From Oryzisolibacter propanilivorax (GTDB lineage Bacteria > Pseudomonadota > Gammaproteobacteria > Burkholderiales > Burkholderiaceae_C): DNA of 64,000 bases. The stretch covers positions 310,001-374,000 of the forward strand of contig NZ_FNHP01000002.1 in NCBI RefSeq assembly GCF_900103645.1, in the 5' to 3' direction. This document shows positions 53,298 through 61,341 of this stretch, in pieces. The notes below the pieces were generated by a model. It worked only from the letters and a program-made list of their open reading frames with translations, made no database searches and was not told the DNA's origin. Both the position numbers and the translations under genes were made by a program. Each line of letters opens with the position of its first letter. Position 1 is the stretch's first letter.

Positions 53298-54293
53298 ATG
53301 ACAGAACCCCGTCTGGCAACGAACCGACGCCAGTGGCTGCGGAGCGCTGGCGCGCTGGCCTGCCTGCCGCTGGCCACCCGCGCCCAGGACAGCGCCTGGC
53401 CCGCCAAACCCCTTACCTACATCGTGCCGTACGCGCCGGGCGGGGGCACGGACGTGGTGGCGCGCATCCTGGGCCCCCACATGGGGCAGGTGCTGGGCCA
53501 GCCCATCGTGGTGGTGAACAAGGCCGGTGCCGGCGGCAACATCGGCGCGGCCGCCCTGGCGCAGGCGGCGCCGGACGGCTACACCATCGGCGGCGGCTCC
53601 ATCGCCTCGCACGCCATCAACGGCAACCTGTACACCAGCATGCCCTACGACATGGTGCGCGACTTCACGCCCATCACCGTGGCCGGCACCATGCCCAACC
53701 TGCTGATCGTGCAGGCGGACACACCCTACCGGTCGGTGGCCGACCTGGTGCGCGCCGGCAAGGGTTCGGGCAGCAAGCTGTCCTACGCCTCGGCGGGCAA
53801 CGGCACCTCGCAGCACTTGTGCATGGAGCTGTTCAAACTGCAGTCAGGCATGGACGCGGTGCATGTGCCCTACAAGGGTGCCGGCCCGGCGCTGCAGGCC
53901 GTGATGTCCGGCGAAACACAGTGCAGCTTCGAGAACCTGGCCGTGGCGGCGCCCCAGCTGGCCAGCGGGCGCATCCGAGCCTTGGCCATCACCAGCCCGC
54001 AGCGCATGCCGGCATGGCCTTCGGTCCCAACGGTGGCCGAGTCCGGTTACCCGGGGTTCGAGGTGACTTCCTGGCAGGCCCTGTTCGCCCCCGCCGGGCT
54101 GCCGCAGCCGCTGCTGGCGCGCTTGAACGCTGCAGCGGTGGCCGCCCTGGAGCAGCCGCGCACGCGCGAGCGCTTCGCCACCCTGGGCATGGACGTCACG
54201 CCGATGACGCCGCAGCAGGCCCGCGCCTTCCAGCGCGCCGAGGTGGACAAGTGGGCGAAGGTGATCCAGGCGACCGGTCTGACGCTCGGTTGA
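53298..54293 (+). CDS. Bug/TctC-type substrate-binding protein 2
   Basis: A 331-aa periplasmic binding protein with signal (twin Arg in NRRQWLRSAGAL) ending TRAQD, PLTYIVPYAPGGGTDVVAR, VVVNKAGAGGNIG and VHVPYKGAGPALQAVMSGE, which are diagnostic Bug motifs. It is the last gene of the operon; ACAGGAG precedes the ATG. Two different binding proteins in one operon suggest two related substrates or a transported mixture. Confidence 0.88.
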   Translation: MTEPRLATNRRQWLRSAGALACLPLATRAQDSAWPAKPLTYIVPYAPGGGTDVVARILGPHMGQVLGQPIVVVNKAGAGGNIGAAALAQAAPDGYTIGGGSIASHAINGNLYTSMPYDMVRDFTPITVAGTMPNLLIVQADTPYRSVADLVRAGKGSGSKLSYASAGNGTSQHLCMELFKLQSGMDAVHVPYKGAGPALQAVMSGETQCSFENLAVAAPQLASGRIRALAITSPQRMPAWPSVPTVAESGYPGFEVTSWQALFAPAGLPQPLLARLNAAAVAALEQPRTRERFATLGMDVTPMTPQQARAFQRAEVDKWAKVIQATGLTLG

Positions 54294-54371
54294 CGCCGGC
54301 GTCGCGGTGCGCAAGTGGGCCGCGCGGCGCGTTCGCAGCGGCTGCGACAGGGGCGCCGAGGCCCCGGAGCC

Positions 54372-54566
54372 TCAGCGCGAGCGTTGCGCGCCGACGTTCA
54401 CGTCCACCGTGCCGAACACGGTCACGCCGCCTTCGCTCGCCGGCTGCTGGCCGGACCCGTGGGCGGGCTGGCCCCGGGGCAGGTCGCTGCAGCCGGCCAG
54501 CGCCAGCGCCAGCAGCAGGCCGGCCGCGACGGCGGCGCGCGTCGTGGATGGATATGCAGGAGTCAT
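54372..54566 (-). CDS. Small lipoprotein of unknown function
   Basis: A 64-aa protein with a hydrophobic signal and lipobox LALAGC (Cys about residue 28), then a short Gly/Pro/Gln-rich mature part ending TVFGTVDVNVGAQRSR. No domain recognised. The start at 54566 follows a GAGAGG stretch. It is small but has a clean lipobox, so I regard it as real. No obvious partner. Confidence 0.62.
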   Translation of the reverse strand: MTPAYPSTTRAAVAAGLLLALALAGCSDLPRGQPAHGSGQQPASEGGVTVFGTVDVNVGAQRSR

Positions 54567-54813
54567 GGATTCGCCTCTCGTACGGTGGGAGCGTTGCACG
54601 CAGCGCACGCTGTCGCGCAGTGCCAGGCCCACAGCCTGCCCGAAGGGGCTGCGCCGTGGGCGAGAAAGGGTGAAAAAGTCCGCAGTCGCCGCAGGCCTCG
54701 GCTCAGGCCCACCGCAGCTCCTGCCTACCGGATTGCCTTGTCTTGTCCCACAGCGCCGGCCGGCCCACGGCTCCTAGGATGGACGTTTTCACCCGCCATG
54801 AAAGGAGCTTCCC

Positions 54814-55020
54814 ATGAGCATCGCCAAGGTCGTAGAGATCAGTTCCACCAGCAACAAGAGCTTCGAGGAAGCCATCGAGAACGGCATCCGCAACGCCTGC
54901 AAGGACGCCTCCAGCGTGCGCGGCGCGTGGATCAAGGAGCAGAAGGTGACGGTGGAAGGCGGCCGCATTGCCGCCTACCGTGTGAACATGCAGGTGACGT
55001 TCGTCGAGAACGCCGCCTGA
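54814..55020 (+). CDS. Dodecin family flavin-binding protein
   Basis: A 68-aa dodecin: VVEISSTSNKSFEEAIENGIRNA at the N-terminus and VRGAWIKEQKVTVEGGRIAAYRVNMQVTF at the C-terminus, with the conserved Trp that stacks on flavin (GAWIKEQ). Dodecins form hollow dodecamers that store or buffer FAD/FMN. AAAGGAG precedes the ATG. A strong terminator follows 28 bp after the stop, so it is monocistronic. Confidence 0.9.
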   Translation: MSIAKVVEISSTSNKSFEEAIENGIRNACKDASSVRGAWIKEQKVTVEGGRIAAYRVNMQVTFVENAA

Positions 55021-55047
55021 CCGCGCGGCGCACCTGGGTGCGCAAGG

Positions 55048-55076
55048 GCGGGCCGCCACGGCGGCCCGCTTTTTTT
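55048..55076 (+). terminator. Rho-independent terminator after dodecin
   Basis: Perfect 9-bp stem GCGGGCCGC/GCGGCCCGC, loop CACG, then seven T. It also lies just past the topB stop at 55082 on the opposite strand, though the T-run favours dodecin. Confidence 0.9.
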
Positions 55077-55081
55077 GCACC

Positions 55082-58009
55082 TTACGCCAGGTGCTGCCCC
55101 AGGATGCCCGCCAGTTCGAACATGCCGATGCGGTCCTTGCCCAGCACGGCGCGCAGCCGGTCGTCGGCGACGATGGTGCGCTTGTCCTGCGGGTCCTGCA
55201 GGTTCTGCGCCTTGATGTAGTCCCAGACCTTTTTCATGGCCTCGGTGCGTGCCACCGGATCGGGGCCGATGACGGCAGCCAATGCAGCGCTGGGCGTCTT
55301 GCCGGCCGCGGTGCTGGGCTTGCGCGGGGTCTTGGCGGCGGCCGCCTTCTTGGCCGCCGGTTTCGCGGCTTTGTTGGCCGCGGCCCCTGTCCTGGCTGCG
55401 CCGGCAGCTGCTGTTTTGGTAGCAGCGGCCGTCTTGCGCGCCGGGTACTTGCTGTCGCGCTGCTCGAACTCGAAGTTCACCTTGCCCGCCGCCGCGTCCC
55501 AGGCCAGGTGCGCCTTGAACGGGCGGCGCGTGCGCATGCTAACGAACTTGTCCAGCAGGTCGGTCTTGCCGGTGGCCAGCAGCTTGCTCATCTGCGCACG
55601 CTCCACCGGCTGCTGCAGGATGACCTTGCCGCTCTTGAAGCCGCACGACGGCACTGGCTGCTGCGCGGTGGGCACGGCGCGGCTGCAGACGTAATTGGCG
55701 CCGTGTTCGTACACCGGGGCGCCGCAGACCGGGCAGGCACCCAGGCTGTCCTGGCCGGCAAAGTCCACCAGCTCGCCACTGGCGGCGGCGTCGGCCGTGT
55801 CGTCGCCGAAGTCGAACTCCAGCTTGTGCTGGCCGCTTTCCTCATCGCGCACGATGGCCACCTCGGCCGTGAACGGCCAGCCGGCCTTGGAGCGGAAACC
55901 CTCCAGCGGGCCGATGCGCCGCTCGCGCAGCAGCGCCTCGGCCTCGGCCGTCTCGAAGGTGCGCCCGGCGGGCGACTTGGTGAAGGAGAAGCCGCAGCCC
56001 TCGCTGCTGCCCGCCGCGCCGGTGCAGGCATAACGGCGGTAGTTTTCCTTGACCACGCCGCCGCAATCGGGGCAGGGCGACTGCAACGTGGCGTAGTCGC
56101 CGGGGATGCTGTCGCGGTCGTATTCCTTGGCCTTGCGGACGATCTTTTCCGTCATGGCCTGGATCTGCTGCATGAACGCCTCGCGCGGCAGCTCGCCGCG
56201 CTCCATCTGCGCCAGCTTGTATTCCCACTCGCCGGTCAGTTCGGCGCGCGACAGCTCGTGCACGCCCAGCCCCCGCAAGAGCGTCATCAGCTGGAAAGCC
56301 TTGGCCGTGGGAATCAGCTCGCGGCCCTCGCGCAGCATGTATTTCTCGGTGATCAGCCCTTCGATGGTGGCGGCGCGCGTGGCCGGGGTGCCCAGGCCTT
56401 TTTCCTGCATGGCGCCGCGCAGCTCCTCGTCCTCGACCTGCTTGCCGGCCGACTCCATCGCGCCCAGCAGCGTGGCTTCGCTGTAGCGCGCGGGCGGCTT
56501 GGTCTTCAGGGCCTTGGGGTCCACGGTCTCGGCCAGCGGGCGCTCACCAGGGCGCACGGCCACCAGCGGCTGGCCCTTCTCGCCGTCCTTGCCGCCGTCG
56601 GTCTCGGCGGCGGCCTCCTTGCCGTAGATGGCCAGCCAGCCCGGCTTGACCAGCACCTTGCCGTCGGTGCGGAAGGCATGCTGTGCAACACGGCTGATGC
56701 GCGTGGTGACCAGGTACTCGGCGCTGGGGAAGAACACCGCCAGGAAGCGGCGCACTACCAGGTCGTACAGCTTTTGCTCGGCCTCGGACAGGCCGCTGGG
56801 CGCCTGCGTGGTCGGGATGATGGCGAAGTGGTCGCTGACCTTGCTGTTGTCGAACACGCGGCGGGTTGCACGCACGTAGTCCTCGTCGATGGCCTGTTGC
56901 GCATACGGTGCCAGGTGGCGCATGCCGCTGGTGGCCAGCATGGCGAAGGTGTTTTTCGCCACCGGCAGATAGTCCTCGGGCAGCGCGCGCGAGTCGGTCC
57001 GCGGATAGGTCAGCGCCTTGTGGCGCTCGTACAGCGACTGCGCCAGCGCCAGCGTGGTCTTGGCCGAGAAGCCGAAGCGGCCGTTGGCCTCGCGCTGCAG
57101 GCTGGTCAGGTCGAACAGCAGGGGCGAGGCCTGGGTGGTGGGCTTGGCCTCCTCGGTGACCGTGGCCGGCTGGCCGCGCACGGCGTCCGCGATGCGCTGC
57201 GCATCGGCGCGCGACCACAGGCGGTCGGCGCGCGCCTCGGGGTCGTCGCTCTTCTTCCACTGCGGGTCGAACCACTTGCCCAGGTACTGGCCGGCTTCGG
57301 CCGCGAAGCCGGCGTGCACCTCCCAATAGTCGCGCACGACGAACTTGCGGATCTTTTCCTCGCGCTCCACCACCAGCGACAGCGTGGGCGTCTGCACCCG
57401 GCCGACGGTCGTCAAAAAGAACCCGCCGCCCTGGGAGTTGAACGCCGTCATGGCGCGCGTGCCGTTGATGCCGACCAGCCAGTCGGCCTCGCTGCGGCTG
57501 CGCGCGGCGTCGGCCAGGCCGCGCATCTGCGCGTCGCTCTTCAAATTGGCGAAGCCGTCGCGGATGGCCTGCGGCGTCATGCTCTGCAGCCACAGGCGGC
57601 GCACCGGCTTGCCCAAACCGCCCTTGGCGCCGCCGGCGTACTGCTCGATCAGGCGGAAGATCAGCTCGCCCTCGCGGCCCGCGTCGCAGGCGTTGACGAG
57701 CTCCGTCACGTCCTTGCGCTTGGCCAGCTTCACCACCGCGTTCAGGCGGCTCTTGGTCTTGTCCACCGGCTTCAGGTCGAAGTACGGCGGGATCACCGGC
57801 AGGTGGGCGAAGCTCCACTTGCCGCGCTTGACGTCGAATTCCTCGGGCGCCTGGATCTCCACCAAGTGGCCCACGGCGCTCGTGACCACATAGCGCTCGT
57901 TCTCGAAATGGTCCTCGTGCTTGTCGAATTTGCCCGCCACGGGGGTCAGCGCCCGCACGATGTCCTGCGCCACCGAGGGCTTCTCTGCGATTACCAGCGT
58001 CTTGCTCAT
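55082..58009 (-). CDS. topB: DNA topoisomerase III with lysine-rich tail and C-terminal SWIB domain
   Basis: A 975-aa type IA topoisomerase. The TOPRIM domain starts KTLVIAEKPSVA with NACDAGREGEL as acidic motif, and the catalytic tyrosine is Y335 in LTYPRTDSR. Two zinc-ribbon-like segments follow (CPDCGG...CGF about residues 648-676; CPVCGA...CGF about 755-790). Residues about 853-905 are an Ala/Lys tail (KAAKPAAKKAAAAKTPRKPS) like histone H1, and 906-974 form a SWIB/MDM2 domain (AMKKVWDYIKAQNLQDPQDK, DDRLRAVLGKDRIGMFELAGIL). E. coli TopB (653 aa) has no tail or SWIB. It decatenates or relaxes DNA by single-strand passage. Confidence 0.92.
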   Translation of the reverse strand: MSKTLVIAEKPSVAQDIVRALTPVAGKFDKHEDHFENERYVVTSAVGHLVEIQAPEEFDVKRGKWSFAHLPVIPPYFDLKPVDKTKSRLNAVVKLAKRKDVTELVNACDAGREGELIFRLIEQYAGGAKGGLGKPVRRLWLQSMTPQAIRDGFANLKSDAQMRGLADAARSRSEADWLVGINGTRAMTAFNSQGGGFFLTTVGRVQTPTLSLVVEREEKIRKFVVRDYWEVHAGFAAEAGQYLGKWFDPQWKKSDDPEARADRLWSRADAQRIADAVRGQPATVTEEAKPTTQASPLLFDLTSLQREANGRFGFSAKTTLALAQSLYERHKALTYPRTDSRALPEDYLPVAKNTFAMLATSGMRHLAPYAQQAIDEDYVRATRRVFDNSKVSDHFAIIPTTQAPSGLSEAEQKLYDLVVRRFLAVFFPSAEYLVTTRISRVAQHAFRTDGKVLVKPGWLAIYGKEAAAETDGGKDGEKGQPLVAVRPGERPLAETVDPKALKTKPPARYSEATLLGAMESAGKQVEDEELRGAMQEKGLGTPATRAATIEGLITEKYMLREGRELIPTAKAFQLMTLLRGLGVHELSRAELTGEWEYKLAQMERGELPREAFMQQIQAMTEKIVRKAKEYDRDSIPGDYATLQSPCPDCGGVVKENYRRYACTGAAGSSEGCGFSFTKSPAGRTFETAEAEALLRERRIGPLEGFRSKAGWPFTAEVAIVRDEESGQHKLEFDFGDDTADAAASGELVDFAGQDSLGACPVCGAPVYEHGANYVCSRAVPTAQQPVPSCGFKSGKVILQQPVERAQMSKLLATGKTDLLDKFVSMRTRRPFKAHLAWDAAAGKVNFEFEQRDSKYPARKTAAATKTAAAGAARTGAAANKAAKPAAKKAAAAKTPRKPSTAAGKTPSAALAAVIGPDPVARTEAMKKVWDYIKAQNLQDPQDKRTIVADDRLRAVLGKDRIGMFELAGILGQHLA

Positions 58010-58064
58010 GCTTCGTTTTTTCGGTCGTTTTCCGGGTGCGGCCGTTCTCTACAATGGCCGCCTT

Positions 58065-58097
58065 CGTGCGCGCACGCACGCGCACCTGTGTGCATAT
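58065..58097. other. Alternating purine-pyrimidine tract in the topB/SET divergent promoter
   Basis: Strict alternation over 58065-58085 (21 bp, mostly CG/CA steps), then, after one break, over 58087-58097. Such tracts can form Z-DNA under negative supercoiling, notable next to a topoisomerase gene. Functional meaning is speculative. Confidence 0.5.
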
Positions 58098-58125
58098 TCA
58101 CGCTAACAGAGTTTTTTCAAACCCC

Positions 58126-58641
58126 ATGCCCCGCCCGTCCCAAGCCCTTTCCCCGAGCGCCGCCGGGCGGCGCATCCAGACCCGGCGCTCGGGCGTGCAC
58201 GGCAAGGGCGTGTTCGCGCTGCAGGCCATCGCCGAGGGCGAGGTGATCATCGAGTACACCGGCGAGGTCATCACCTGGGACGAGGCGCAGGCGCGCCACC
58301 CGCACGACCCGGCGCAGCCCAACCACACCTTCTATTTCCACGTCGACGAGGACCGGGTGATCGACGCCAATGTCGGCGGCAACAGCGCGCGCTGGATCAA
58401 CCACAGCTGCAACCCCAACTGCTGGGCCGATGAGCGGGATGGCCGCATTTTCATCACCGCGCTGCGCAACATCGCCGCCGGCGAGGAGCTGAACTACGAC
58501 TACGGCCTGATCATCGAGGAGCGCTACACCAAGAAGCTCAAGGCCGAGTATCCCTGCTGGTGCGGCGCGCGCAACTGCCGCGGCACGCTGCTGGCGCCCA
58601 AACGCGGCTGGTCGCCGCCCGGCCCGCGCGAGGGCGCATGA
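58126..58641 (+). CDS. SET-domain protein-lysine N-methyltransferase
   Basis: A 171-aa SET protein. Motifs: GVHGKGVFA (SAM contact), IIEYTGEVI, RWINHSCNPNC (the pseudoknot NHSCxPN), and GEELNYDYG with the catalytic tyrosine, then the post-SET cysteines CWCGARNC (the last three zinc ligands). All SAM and catalytic residues appear present. Substrate unknown. It is divergent from topB, 116 bp apart, and overlaps birA by 4 bp. The ATG at 58126 is preferred; no strong ribosome binding site is visible. Confidence 0.9.
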   Translation: MPRPSQALSPSAAGRRIQTRRSGVHGKGVFALQAIAEGEVIIEYTGEVITWDEAQARHPHDPAQPNHTFYFHVDEDRVIDANVGGNSARWINHSCNPNCWADERDGRIFITALRNIAAGEELNYDYGLIIEERYTKKLKAEYPCWCGARNCRGTLLAPKRGWSPPGPREGA

Positions 58642-59477
58642 AGGCCCTCATCCCCACCTGGCCCGCCGAGGACATCTGGCAGCAGGTCGAGCCGGTGCTG
58701 CCGGGCTTTTCCGTCGAGGTGCTGGCCAGCGTCGATTCGACCAGCAGCGAGCTGATGCGCCGCGCGCGCGACGGCCGCCTTGACCCCACGCTGCTGGTCG
58801 CCGAGACCCAAACCGCCGGGCGCGGCCGCCTGGGCCGGCAGTGGAAGAGCAGCGCCGCCTACGAGGGCACCGGCGTGGTGCCGGCGCTGACCTTTTCCCT
58901 GGGCCTGATGCTGGCGCCGCAGGACTGGTCCGGACTGTCGCTGGCCGTTGGCGTGGCGGTGGCCGAGTCGCTCGACCCCACGCCGGCCGGCGCCGCGCCG
59001 CGCATCCGCCTGAAATGGCCCAACGACCTGTGGCTGGACGGCGACCGCAAGCTCGGCGGCATCCTGGTCGAGACCGCCACCTTCACCGCCGGAGCGCAGG
59101 CCCCGGGCGCAGCGCGCTACGTGGTGGTGGGCGTGGGCCTGAACGTGCTGCCGGTGCTGGCCGAAGGCCTGACCACGCCGCCCGGCTGCCTGCGCGAGCT
59201 GGACACACGCCTGACCGCGCCCCGCGCGCTGCAGCAGCTGGCGGCGCCGCTGGTGCACACGCTGCTGGGTTTCGCCACGCACGGCTTCGCGCCGTTTCAG
59301 CCGCGCTTCGCCCGGCGCGACGCGCTGGCCGGGCGCGAGGTGACGCTGAGCAACGGCCAGGCTGGCAGTGCGCATGGCGTGGGCGACGACGGCGCGCTGC
59401 TGGTGCACACCCCGGGCGGCATGCAGGCCATCACCAGCGCCGACCTGAGCGTGCGCCCGCGCGCCGGCACCTCTTGA
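58638..59477 (+). CDS. birA: Biotin--[acetyl-CoA-carboxylase] ligase (monofunctional)
   Basis: A 279-aa BPL/LplA-fold ligase. Motifs: SVDSTSSELMRRA, ETQTAGRGRLGRQW (biotinyl-AMP loop), LKWPNDLW with the catalytic lysine after GDRKLGGILVE, and a C-terminal SH3-like cap (GREVTLSNGQAGSAHGVGDDGALLV). It lacks the N-terminal DNA-binding domain of E. coli BirA (321 aa), so no repressor function is expected. It attaches biotin to carboxyl carrier proteins. Coupled to the SET gene by ATGA overlap. Confidence 0.9.
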   Translation: MKALIPTWPAEDIWQQVEPVLPGFSVEVLASVDSTSSELMRRARDGRLDPTLLVAETQTAGRGRLGRQWKSSAAYEGTGVVPALTFSLGLMLAPQDWSGLSLAVGVAVAESLDPTPAGAAPRIRLKWPNDLWLDGDRKLGGILVETATFTAGAQAPGAARYVVVGVGLNVLPVLAEGLTTPPGCLRELDTRLTAPRALQQLAAPLVHTLLGFATHGFAPFQPRFARRDALAGREVTLSNGQAGSAHGVGDDGALLVHTPGGMQAITSADLSVRPRAGTS

Positions 59478-59481
59478 TCCC

Positions 59482-60246
59482 ATGCTGCGCCTGGTTGTCC
59501 TCGTGCTGCTGCTGGCCAATGCCGGCTACTACGCCTGGAGCGCCGGGCTGCTGCGCTCCCTGGACCTGGGCCCGGAGAGCGTGAGCGAGCCGCAGCGCCT
59601 GCGCGAGCAGATCGCCCCCGAGCGGCTGCAGCTGACCCCGCTGCCGCCGCCTACGGGGACAGGCACTGCACCGGAGCCCGCCCCCAGCCCTGCCCCTGCG
59701 CCGGAGCCCGCCGCCCCGCCGCAAGCGCCGCCGGCTTCCAGCCCGGCGCCGGACGCCGCTCCTGGCGCATCCGCCCAGCGCGACAGTGCCGCTGCGGCGC
59801 AGCCCGGCACCTGCCTGCAGGCCGGGGTGTTCGACGCGCGCCAGGCCGAGGCGCTGCGCACCGCGCTGGCCGACTGGCCGGCGGGCAGCTGGCAGTTGGA
59901 AGACACCACCATCGCCGGGCGCTGGATGGTCTACATGGGGCGCTTTCCCGACGAAGACATCGTGGCGCGCAAGCGCGCCGAGCTACGCACGCTGAAAGTC
60001 GCCTACGACCGCCCGAGCGCGGCGCTGGAGCCGGGCCTGTCGCTGGGGCGGTTTTCCAGCGAGGAAGCCGCCCGGCGCGGTCTGGCGCAACTGGCCACGC
60101 AGGGCGTGCGCACTGCGCGCGTGGTGCAGGAGCGTGCCGACGCGCCCGGCCACATCCTGCGCCTGCCCGCCGCCACGCCGGCGCAGCGCGCGCGGCTGGA
60201 GCGCGACGCGGCGCTGTCCGGGCGCACCCTGCGGCCCTGCGGCTGA
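59482..60246 (+). CDS. SPOR-domain membrane protein
   Basis: A 254-aa protein with an N-terminal membrane helix (LRLVVLVLLLANAGYYAW), a long Pro/Ala/Glu linker (about residues 50-105), and a C-terminal SPOR-like region (CLQAGVFDARQAEALRTALA, MVYMGRFPDEDIVARKRAELR, SLGRFSSEEAARRGLAQLA). SPOR domains bind denuded septal peptidoglycan, so a cell-division role is possible. It begins 4 bp after birA. In many betaproteobacteria coaX lies between birA and the SPOR gene; here it is absent. Confidence 0.8.
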   Translation: MLRLVVLVLLLANAGYYAWSAGLLRSLDLGPESVSEPQRLREQIAPERLQLTPLPPPTGTGTAPEPAPSPAPAPEPAAPPQAPPASSPAPDAAPGASAQRDSAAAAQPGTCLQAGVFDARQAEALRTALADWPAGSWQLEDTTIAGRWMVYMGRFPDEDIVARKRAELRTLKVAYDRPSAALEPGLSLGRFSSEEAARRGLAQLATQGVRTARVVQERADAPGHILRLPAATPAQRARLERDAALSGRTLRPCG

Positions 60247-60296
60247 CAGGCCGGCAGGGCGCCCCGCGTCATCGCTTTTTTGGATGAAAAGTGCCG

Positions 60297-60343
60297 CAGG
60301 CCCATATGGATCATGGGCCTGCAGCTATTGAAAACGTAGCAAT
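60297..60343 (+). repeat. Comamonad intergenic repeat, copy 6
   Basis: AGGCCCAT-ATGGATC-ATGGGCCT palindrome, then GCAGCTATTGAAAACGTAGC. The palindrome arms differ from other copies on both sides, i.e. compensatory changes that keep the pairing. Lies between converging SPOR and N-formylglutamate amidohydrolase genes. Confidence 0.75.
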
Positions 60344-60390
60344 CGCGCTGCCGTGCCGGCCCGCTCGGGCGGGCCCGCCGGCGCGGTGCC

Positions 60391-61317
60391 TCACACGCCG
60401 CGCGGGTCGGTCCGCAGCAGCAGCTGCACCAGTTCGCGCAGGTCGCGCTGCAGCCGCTCGAAGCCCGGCGGCCTGATCTCCAGCGTCTGCTCGTCCATGT
60501 ACAGGCCGCGGTTGATCTCCAGCTGGATGCTGTGGCGGTCCTGTTGCGGGCGGCCGTAGCGGCGCACCAGCTCCACGCCCTTGTAGGGGTGGTTGTGGTC
60601 CACGCTGTAGCCGCGCCCGCGCAGGAAGTCGACGATGCGCTGCGACAGCGCCGCGCTGGCGGTGCTGCCGTCGCGGTCGCCGACGACGAAGTCGGCGTGC
60701 GCCAGGCCCGGGTGCAGCGTGGCGTGGCTGCCCGCCACCGCCGGCATCGAGTGGCAGTTCAGGTGGATGCTGTAGCCGTGGCGCGCGTGCGCCGCGTCAA
60801 TCTCGGCGGCCACCGCCGCGTGGTAGGGCTTCCAGCAGCGCTCGATGCGCGCGCGCACCTCATCCACCGTCAGCCGGCGGTCGTAGATGGGCTGGCCGTC
60901 GTCGGTGTATTTCCACACCAGGCCCTTGCCCAGGCGCACTTTTTGCAGCACCACCGGGTCGGCGGTGATCTCGTGCGGCCAGGGCGCGTCCAGCAGCGTG
61001 TCGTCCAGCTCGGTGGTGTCGCGGTTGGCGTCCAGGTAGATGCGCGGGAAATGCGCCTCGACCCAGCCCACGCCCAGCGCCGGCGCGAAGCCGTACAGCT
61101 TCTCGACATGCGTGTCCTCGGCGCGGCGCAGCACCGGCAGCTGCAGCGCGGCGCGGAAGTCCTCGGGGTAGGTGGTGCCGCTGTGCGGCGAGTCCAGCAC
61201 CAGCGGCGTGCGGCCGGGGATGCGCGTGACCATGCACGCCGGCGCAGTGCCGCCACCGGCCGCGCCCGGCTCGGGCTGGCAGTGGCGGGCAGAGATGACT
61301 TTCAGTACCGCTTCCAT
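60391..61317 (-). CDS. N-formylglutamate amidohydrolase
   Basis: A 308-aa zinc-dependent hydrolase (PF05013). Conserved blocks: VLDSPHSGTTYPEDF, RRAEDTHVEKLYGFAP, ANRDTTELDDTLLD, IHLNCHSMPAV (metal-binding His) and HSIQLEINRGLYMDE near the end. It releases formate from N-formylglutamate (last step of one histidine route) or a related N-acyl amino acid. No other hut genes are near; it follows a Bug-type binding protein gene on the same strand (24-bp gap), so a scavenging role is more likely. Confidence 0.85.
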   Translation of the reverse strand: MEAVLKVISARHCQPEPGAAGGGTAPACMVTRIPGRTPLVLDSPHSGTTYPEDFRAALQLPVLRRAEDTHVEKLYGFAPALGVGWVEAHFPRIYLDANRDTTELDDTLLDAPWPHEITADPVVLQKVRLGKGLVWKYTDDGQPIYDRRLTVDEVRARIERCWKPYHAAVAAEIDAAHARHGYSIHLNCHSMPAVAGSHATLHPGLAHADFVVGDRDGSTASAALSQRIVDFLRGRGYSVDHNHPYKGVELVRRYGRPQQDRHSIQLEINRGLYMDEQTLEIRPPGFERLQRDLRELVQLLLRTDPRGV

Positions 61318-61341
61318 AGGCGCGTTCCCGGTCGTGGGGTG

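Noticed and set aside
55091-58246. A 1051-codon open frame antisense to topB
   Set aside because: Product is low-complexity and has no recognisable domain; such long antisense frames are common in 70 percent GC DNA, and topB is fully convincing.
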